DNA of 60,484 nucleotides from Gnetum montanum (Eukaryota; Streptophyta; Gnetopsida; Gnetales; Gnetaceae). Below, piece after piece: positions 55,961 through 60,484 of this stretch (position 1 is its first letter; each line of letters starts with the position of its first letter). The stretch is taken from positions 427,867 to 488,350 of the forward strand of contig MNCI01006660.1 in the NCBI GenBank assembly GCA_015680685.1. Direction: 5' to 3'. The notes under the pieces are model-generated. The model did no database searches and was not told the origin of the DNA. It saw only the letters and a program-made list of their open reading frames with translations. Made by a program: the position numbers and the translations under genes.

Positions 55961-56458
55961 ATCAAGGAAGGCCACCTTCCCAGGAAATTCTCTAATCTTG
56001 GAAGTCCCTTAATCTACCTCCAAGTCGCTGGGAATGAACCACGTAAAGCTCTTCTTGACTCAGGTTCTGGAATCAACTTAATATCACAAGAAATGTATAA
56101 AGCCTGGAACCTACCTCCACTAAAGAATAGCAATATTCGCTTAGAGATGGTTGACCAATCCATCACCATCCCCTTGGGATTGGTGGAGGACATCGTTACC
56201 ACTGTGTGTGGTTGGTCATACCCAGCTGATTTCCTAGTGATCCAAGTAAACAATGACAAAGGGGACTTCCCAATAATAATGGGGAGGGCATGGATAAGTA
56301 CCATAAATGCATGCCTAGGAATCTACGATCTTTCCTTGGAAATATCTAAGGAAAACACTTATGAAAAGATCGAGAAGAAGAAGGTTCCATGCATCACATA
56401 CAATGATACAAAGGGTGATGGCATACAGGAACGTTCAGCATCTCCTACGTGCAACTAG
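55961..56458 (+). pseudogene. Retroviral-type aspartic protease
   Basis: Reads RKALLDSGSGINLISQEMYK with the catalytic Asp codon at 56057-56059 (DSG motif), followed by LGLVEDIVTTVCGWSYPADF and FPIIMGRAWIST, the flap and C-terminal hydrophobic motifs of plant gypsy proteases. This protease cuts Gag-Pol. Active-site residues are intact, but the upstream frame is not. Frame is distinct from gag, as in many Athila copies. Confidence 0.82.
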
Positions 56459-56780
56459 TGTGCCCAGGAAGTTAACATACAAAAGTGCCTATATGTAGCA
56501 ACCACACAACAAGAGAAAACTTAGTGGTTGATAGCTAATCAGGAGAGAAACCCACTAATATGCATGGAAGTAACTAGGGGACCAACTTGTGCCCACGTAG
56601 AAAGCATAGATGCATTGGAGCAAGAGTGTCACCAACTTCCAACCCTTAATCTAAAACCACCAATTGAGGGAAATTGGAAACACTTAGAAAATCCAAATGA
56701 GTACTCCGATAGGAGAATACTAGTCTGTGACCAACCCTTATCATGAACCTATAATGGTCTATGCACATAGCACATTTGAG
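56459..56780 (+). pseudogene. Protease-RT linker, ending at the pol deletion joint
   Basis: Same frame as the protease: ERNPLICMEVTRGPTCAHVE, ALEQECHQLPTLNLKPP, then a stop at 56744-56746. RT should follow here, but the next recognisable sequence is the post-integrase 3' UTR. Confidence 0.6.
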
Positions 56781-58705
56781 ATAGGACAACCTCGCTCATT
56801 ATTTCGAATCTTTCCCTTCCAACTCAGTCATGGGGGAGATGATCACCTATGATAATCAATTGAGGCCCTTAGTTTCTTTTTAAGATTTTTTTTTTACACA
56901 TTTTTGTTTTACAAATTTCTTTAACTTTTCTTATTTTTTTTTACAACATCGTTTATACTTTTTCATTTCTTTGTGTGTTTGATTATTTTGTTTGATTTGT
57001 GACCTAATAAGTGCTCCTGATGGTGGTATGAACTGTATTCCATTCATTGCTTATGTTTGATGTTTACCTTTAAGTTATGATGTTGATACTAAGGTATGGT
57101 TCTTTTGATATCATAGGAAATGAGTCCACTTCATCCATACATCCATAAAATTCTATGGTCTCTCTTAGCTTGGAACTGTATAGTCCTTTTCTTCAAAATA
57201 AATAATAAGAACTATCAATGAATCGGTGACTGGGTATTTCTCAAACTAAGGAAGGACTCAAGGACTAAAAGGGATGTGACTTCAAGGGAACTTGATGCAT
57301 TTGTGATGGCCATTCTCTTGGGTGCTTGGATGTTTTCTTCTTGAGTCTCCTGCATCATTCCAATGCCACTCTATTATTGAGAAGCTGAGTTAATAAAAAT
57401 AATAAGTCTTTGCATGGTGTGGTTCTCTTGCAAAACATAAAAAAAAAATAGTGAGAATTCAAAGCACACCCCTTAGATGAAATAATCATTTGGGCTACAA
57501 GCACTGGTTATGGAACTAAATAAAAATGTTCCCTCTAACTAAGGCCCTTCCTCACTTCCTACCTTCTGCTTTCGCGTTTCATCGGAATGGTGGTGACTCT
57601 TTGGTGGAGACATTCTTGCTACTTCAAGTGGATGAATTGGCTGAATGTATTAATGTGAATTCATTGGATGTGATTTGTTTGAGGCCAGATTTGGAATGAG
57701 ATCTACTAAGTCACATTAACCATTAACACACAAGGGGTTGTATACCACCTTGTTCTTGAGAATCCATTCCATTCTCTTCTTGCCATCCTTCTTTCTCCAT
57801 TTTTCACCTCATTGCCAGTTGTATTAGTAGTCTGTATTTGGTTGATGCATTGTTTTATTTTTGGTAAACTCTTGTGGTTAATACTTTAACTCTTGCTTCC
57901 AAATGACATTTCTAGAGCCTACAGACTCTTTAAATGTGGGATTGTTAGGGCATTAAGGGCATGAGCCTGCTTTGGGGAGGACCCACTAGCATTCCTATTT
58001 GGTGCATCTATTAATTTCTTTCCTTTAAACATTTTTGCAATCACCATCTATTTTATTCATCTCCATCTTTGACATCCATTTTATTGGCATGGCCATTATT
58101 TCTTTTTCTCCATCCTTCTTATTCCATATCTTTTTCCATTCTATCGCTACTGGATGTTCGCTCTCAATCATGGGGGTCATGGTCCAATTTTTTCGATTTT
58201 CTCTTAATCCCTATCCCTACACCTTGGGTAGTCACCAGTATTATATCTCCAGATCCGCATTAGCCATATCACAACTCAACCAAGGGACCTTACACTGAGG
58301 CAAGGCATTAACTACATTGTGATTCATTTTTCCTTGCTAATATCAGACTGTGTTGTGTGTGTAGATGGCAATCATACAACAACAGATTGGATCTAGAGGA
58401 AACACTTGGAATGGACTAGCACTGAAGAACTTATGCAAGGGACAAGATTGATGGCATGCTTATGGATGGACAATGAAAGGTGAAATCTTGGTGTTGGCAG
58501 TAGCAGACTTCTTCTTTTCTCTCTCTCTTCTCTCTTCTCTCTTAGCTGCCAAATAAGGCTAGATCTCAAATATGTATAGTGTTCACTCTTGTTGTTATGA
58601 ACACTAAATTTTGTCATGTATTGTAATGATGATCCATTTACATGTCACACCATCTACCACTAGTGTCATTCAAGTCAATAATCCCATACCTTCCCAATAT
58701 TTTGT
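56781..58705 (+). other. 3' UTR of the deletion derivative
   Basis: Aligns by eye with 2505-4450. The first shared words are 'ggacaacc.c.ctcattatttc' and 'cttccaactcagtcatgggggagatg'. No coding content. Confidence 0.75.
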
Positions 58706-58745
58706 AAGGAACTCGAGGACGAGTTTTCATTTAGTCATGGGGGTA
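58706..58745 (+). promoter_or_regulatory. Pre-PPT motif and polypurine tract
   Basis: AAGGAACTCGAGGACGAGTT then TTCATTTAGTCATGGGGGTA, directly followed by the LTR start TGATGGG. Confidence 0.82.
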
Positions 58746-59545
58746 TGATGGGACGTGATATCGTGTTCACGATATTGCGTCAGCCCCTGCAATATCGCAT
58801 ATGTGATATCGCAGCCCGTCGCCTTGTCTATAAATAAGAGGCAACTTTCCCTTATAAGATCATCTAGATCTAGACCCTTAGCTAAAGTTTGGTAGTTTTA
58901 CCATTCCAGAGATAGAATAATTTTCTTGTGCCTACAGTAGGAGTCTTAAAGTGAATAGATCTTTATTCGAGCAATTTGTACCTGAGCACCCAATTGTGTA
59001 CAGCAATAAAGACAAACTTTCTGATAAACCTTACAACATGTGGACTAAGCTAAATAGGAATTAATTAATGTTAAATTCTTAATTGCTTTCTTAGATAATT
59101 AATCTCTCTCAACCCTCAACTCTCCTAGTTAAGTGCATTCAGTACGACCGCTTCGAGCACATGTGCTACGCTTGGTAACCTAGTAACGAATAGCGTTTGG
59201 TAATCCTGGTAGCATTGCACTAATTTAAGCTGTGTACAAAAAGTGGGGACGGATATTGATGCTAGGAAAATTAGAACTTAGTTAATTAAAGTTAGTCATT
59301 TAGCCTCTTCACCCTTCACCTCTTAGCATAGGCATTAAAAAGATAAAAGACATAAAAATCATATACCTCAGACTTACTTAACCATACAACCATGAAAATA
59401 CAAGTAAGTCTGTGAAGACAATGATTGATTAACCTTAAGTTTTCCATTAGGGCGCATAAGCACTTAGTCCTTGGAGTTCGACCGGATCATGTGTGAGATG
59501 CTCGTATTTGTATGGTTGAGTGTAGGGGTACCTCGCCACTCATCA
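58746..59545 (+). repeat. 3' LTR, 800 bp
   Basis: TGATGGGACG ... CACTCATCA. U3 carries GTGATATCG, CACGATATTG, CAATATCGC and GTGATATCGC palindromes at 58752-58815. TATA word tataaata at 58829-58836. The same subfamily as the solo LTR 16381-17185, which has the same array and 'tataaataagaggca'. Confidence 0.9.
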
Positions 59546-60484
59546 AATGGCTACATAGATCAAGACTGTATGGAAAAAGGCATCGATGGGTTATAGGTCA
59601 TGGGTTGTAACATCAATTGATTTTGATATATGGCTATGATCAATGTCGAATTAGCCATGGTAAGGTAGGAGGGAGTGAAAGATGGTAGTACCATGACCAT
59701 GAAGAAAACAAAGGCATGAGGGGAAGGCTAGGTGGCCTTCGGGGTTTCTTCTTAAAATAACCCTTCCAAGATGTTTTCAAGCTTAAATTCTATCCTAACA
59801 CTCATCCTCTTGTTGCTATTATTCCTTCGAGCTATGCTTGTCATCTTCCTTCTCCATCTCAATAAATTGAGCCAAGATGCCAACATAGATATTTGTGAGA
59901 GGTATTTGATCATAAGGGGAAAGGATGTACTCTTTGTCATTATGATGAATGAGTTTGAATTCCCTTTTGGCTTCTACTTCCAAACATGGAATCAAATTAC
60001 TAGCTTGCATGTTGGCATAAATGTAGTTATATTGATCTTCATTTATGGCTGAAAATTTAGGATGTTTCCCCTAACCCTCAAAGAATTCTTTTATTCGATG
60101 ATAGTAGGATCTTTGGGATCATAGACCCTCAAGGCTTGTTGGCTAGGACCTTCATCAATGAAGATGAAAGCTAGCTTGGTGGATTGTTGGAAAGACATGG
60201 TTATAGTGCTGAAAATGGCTTAAAATAGGGTATAAAAGGAAAAAATAGGGGTAATTACAAACAAGTGGTATTCAAAAATGATCAAAGGAAACCAAATAGG
60301 TGAAAATGGAGCATTTTCTATAATTAGTAAGTTAGAAATTTGGAGGGTTTACTCCTTTACCAAAAATAGAAAGTTGGGAAAGTTGGTAACAAGCCCCACC
60401 CATGCTAGCCCCATAATTTCCTCTACACTGGGTATGGTAGGGGGCAATGAAGGTGAGTGCGATGGGGATAATCTCACATCTTCC
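59546..60484 (-). other. Right flank with decayed minus-strand open frame, possible start of another element's ORF
   Basis: A minus-strand ATG at about 60199 opens MSFQQSTKLAFIFIDEGPSQ and continues, with one frame change near 60095, through EFKLIHHNDKEYILSPYDQI to a stop near 59819. I recognise no domain. The sequence before it (60390-60440) contains the 'ccatgctagccccataatttcctctacactggg' words of the array at 34400-38640, so this may be the first ORF of a related minus-strand element. An overlapping plus-strand frame at 59771-60052 looks like its shadow. Confidence 0.4.

Larger units (their letters stand above)
52913..59545 (+). mobile_element. Athila-like element, deletion derivative with Gag and protease only
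   Basis: Truncated 5' LTR (339 bp), tRNA-Asp primer site, gag, CCHC-like knuckle, aspartic protease, then directly the 3' UTR, purine tract and full 3' LTR. The 3' UTR from about 56780 matches the Athila-like copy at 1-5379 from about 2505 on, and that copy has RT, RNase H and integrase just upstream. So pol has been removed here by a deletion whose joint lies at about 56746-56785. Length is 6.6 kb including the shortened LTR. Confidence 0.85.

Noticed and set aside
1-60484. CRISPR arrays, bacterial operons or rRNA genes
   Set aside because: All direct repeats seen are satellite-like, LTR or SINE repeats without uniform unique spacers; no prokaryotic gene organisation is present.

Overview
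This window is plant nuclear DNA, most likely from a conifer. It is AT-rich, and one split low-copy gene sits in a sea of old, nested LTR retrotransposons. Several elements have tRNA-Asp or initiator tRNA-Met primer sites, as is usual in plants. A GIY-YIG remnant of the Penelope type (known from conifers as Dryad elements) points the same way. Species identification is inference. I see no bacterial operons, CRISPR arrays, rRNA genes or convincing functional tRNA genes.

Layout. 1-5379: 3' half of an Athila-like Ty3/gypsy element (RT, RNase H, integrase, 3' UTR, PPT, 3' LTR). 5381-5720: tandem tRNA-derived SINE-like copies. 6961-11690: the only apparently intact gene, a four-exon gene for a probably plastid-targeted CBM20 starch-binding protein, with a CpG-richer 5' end. 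13720-17185: LTR pieces, an assembly gap, a gypsy 5' end and a solo LTR. 17930-18480: Penelope-like endonuclease remnant. 19745-24037: a complete but decayed Ty1/copia element. 24730-25516: an old solo LTR. 26498-27283: an unrelated LTR-like repeat ('family B') next to a CCR4-like nuclease pseudogene fragment. 30600-34060 (minus): a Tat-lineage pol with two RNase H domains, bracketed by copies of one ~30-bp repeat. 34400-38640: a degenerate satellite-like array. 40322-43407 (plus): a decayed multi-exon gene ending in a coiled coil. 43409-43815 and 52763-52912: a second family-B copy, split by an 8.9-kb element. 43816-52762 (minus): that element, complete with LTRs and a perfect GAGCA target duplication; it encodes Gag and a second long protein but no polymerase. 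52913-59545 (plus): an Athila-like deletion derivative keeping Gag and protease only. 59546-60484: right flank with a minus-strand open frame.

One LTR family (ends TGATG...CATCA) recurs at least seven times here in both orientations. Its subfamilies differ in the short palindrome iterated upstream of their TATA box. The most unusual unit is the polymerase-less element at 43816-52762. Its second gene lies behind an internal copy of the LTR-like palindrome array plus a TATA word. A possibly related, intron-containing coiled-coil gene sits beside a different LTR family at 40.3-43.4 kb. All retroelement reading frames here are broken by stops or frameshifts, so activity would have to come from copies elsewhere.
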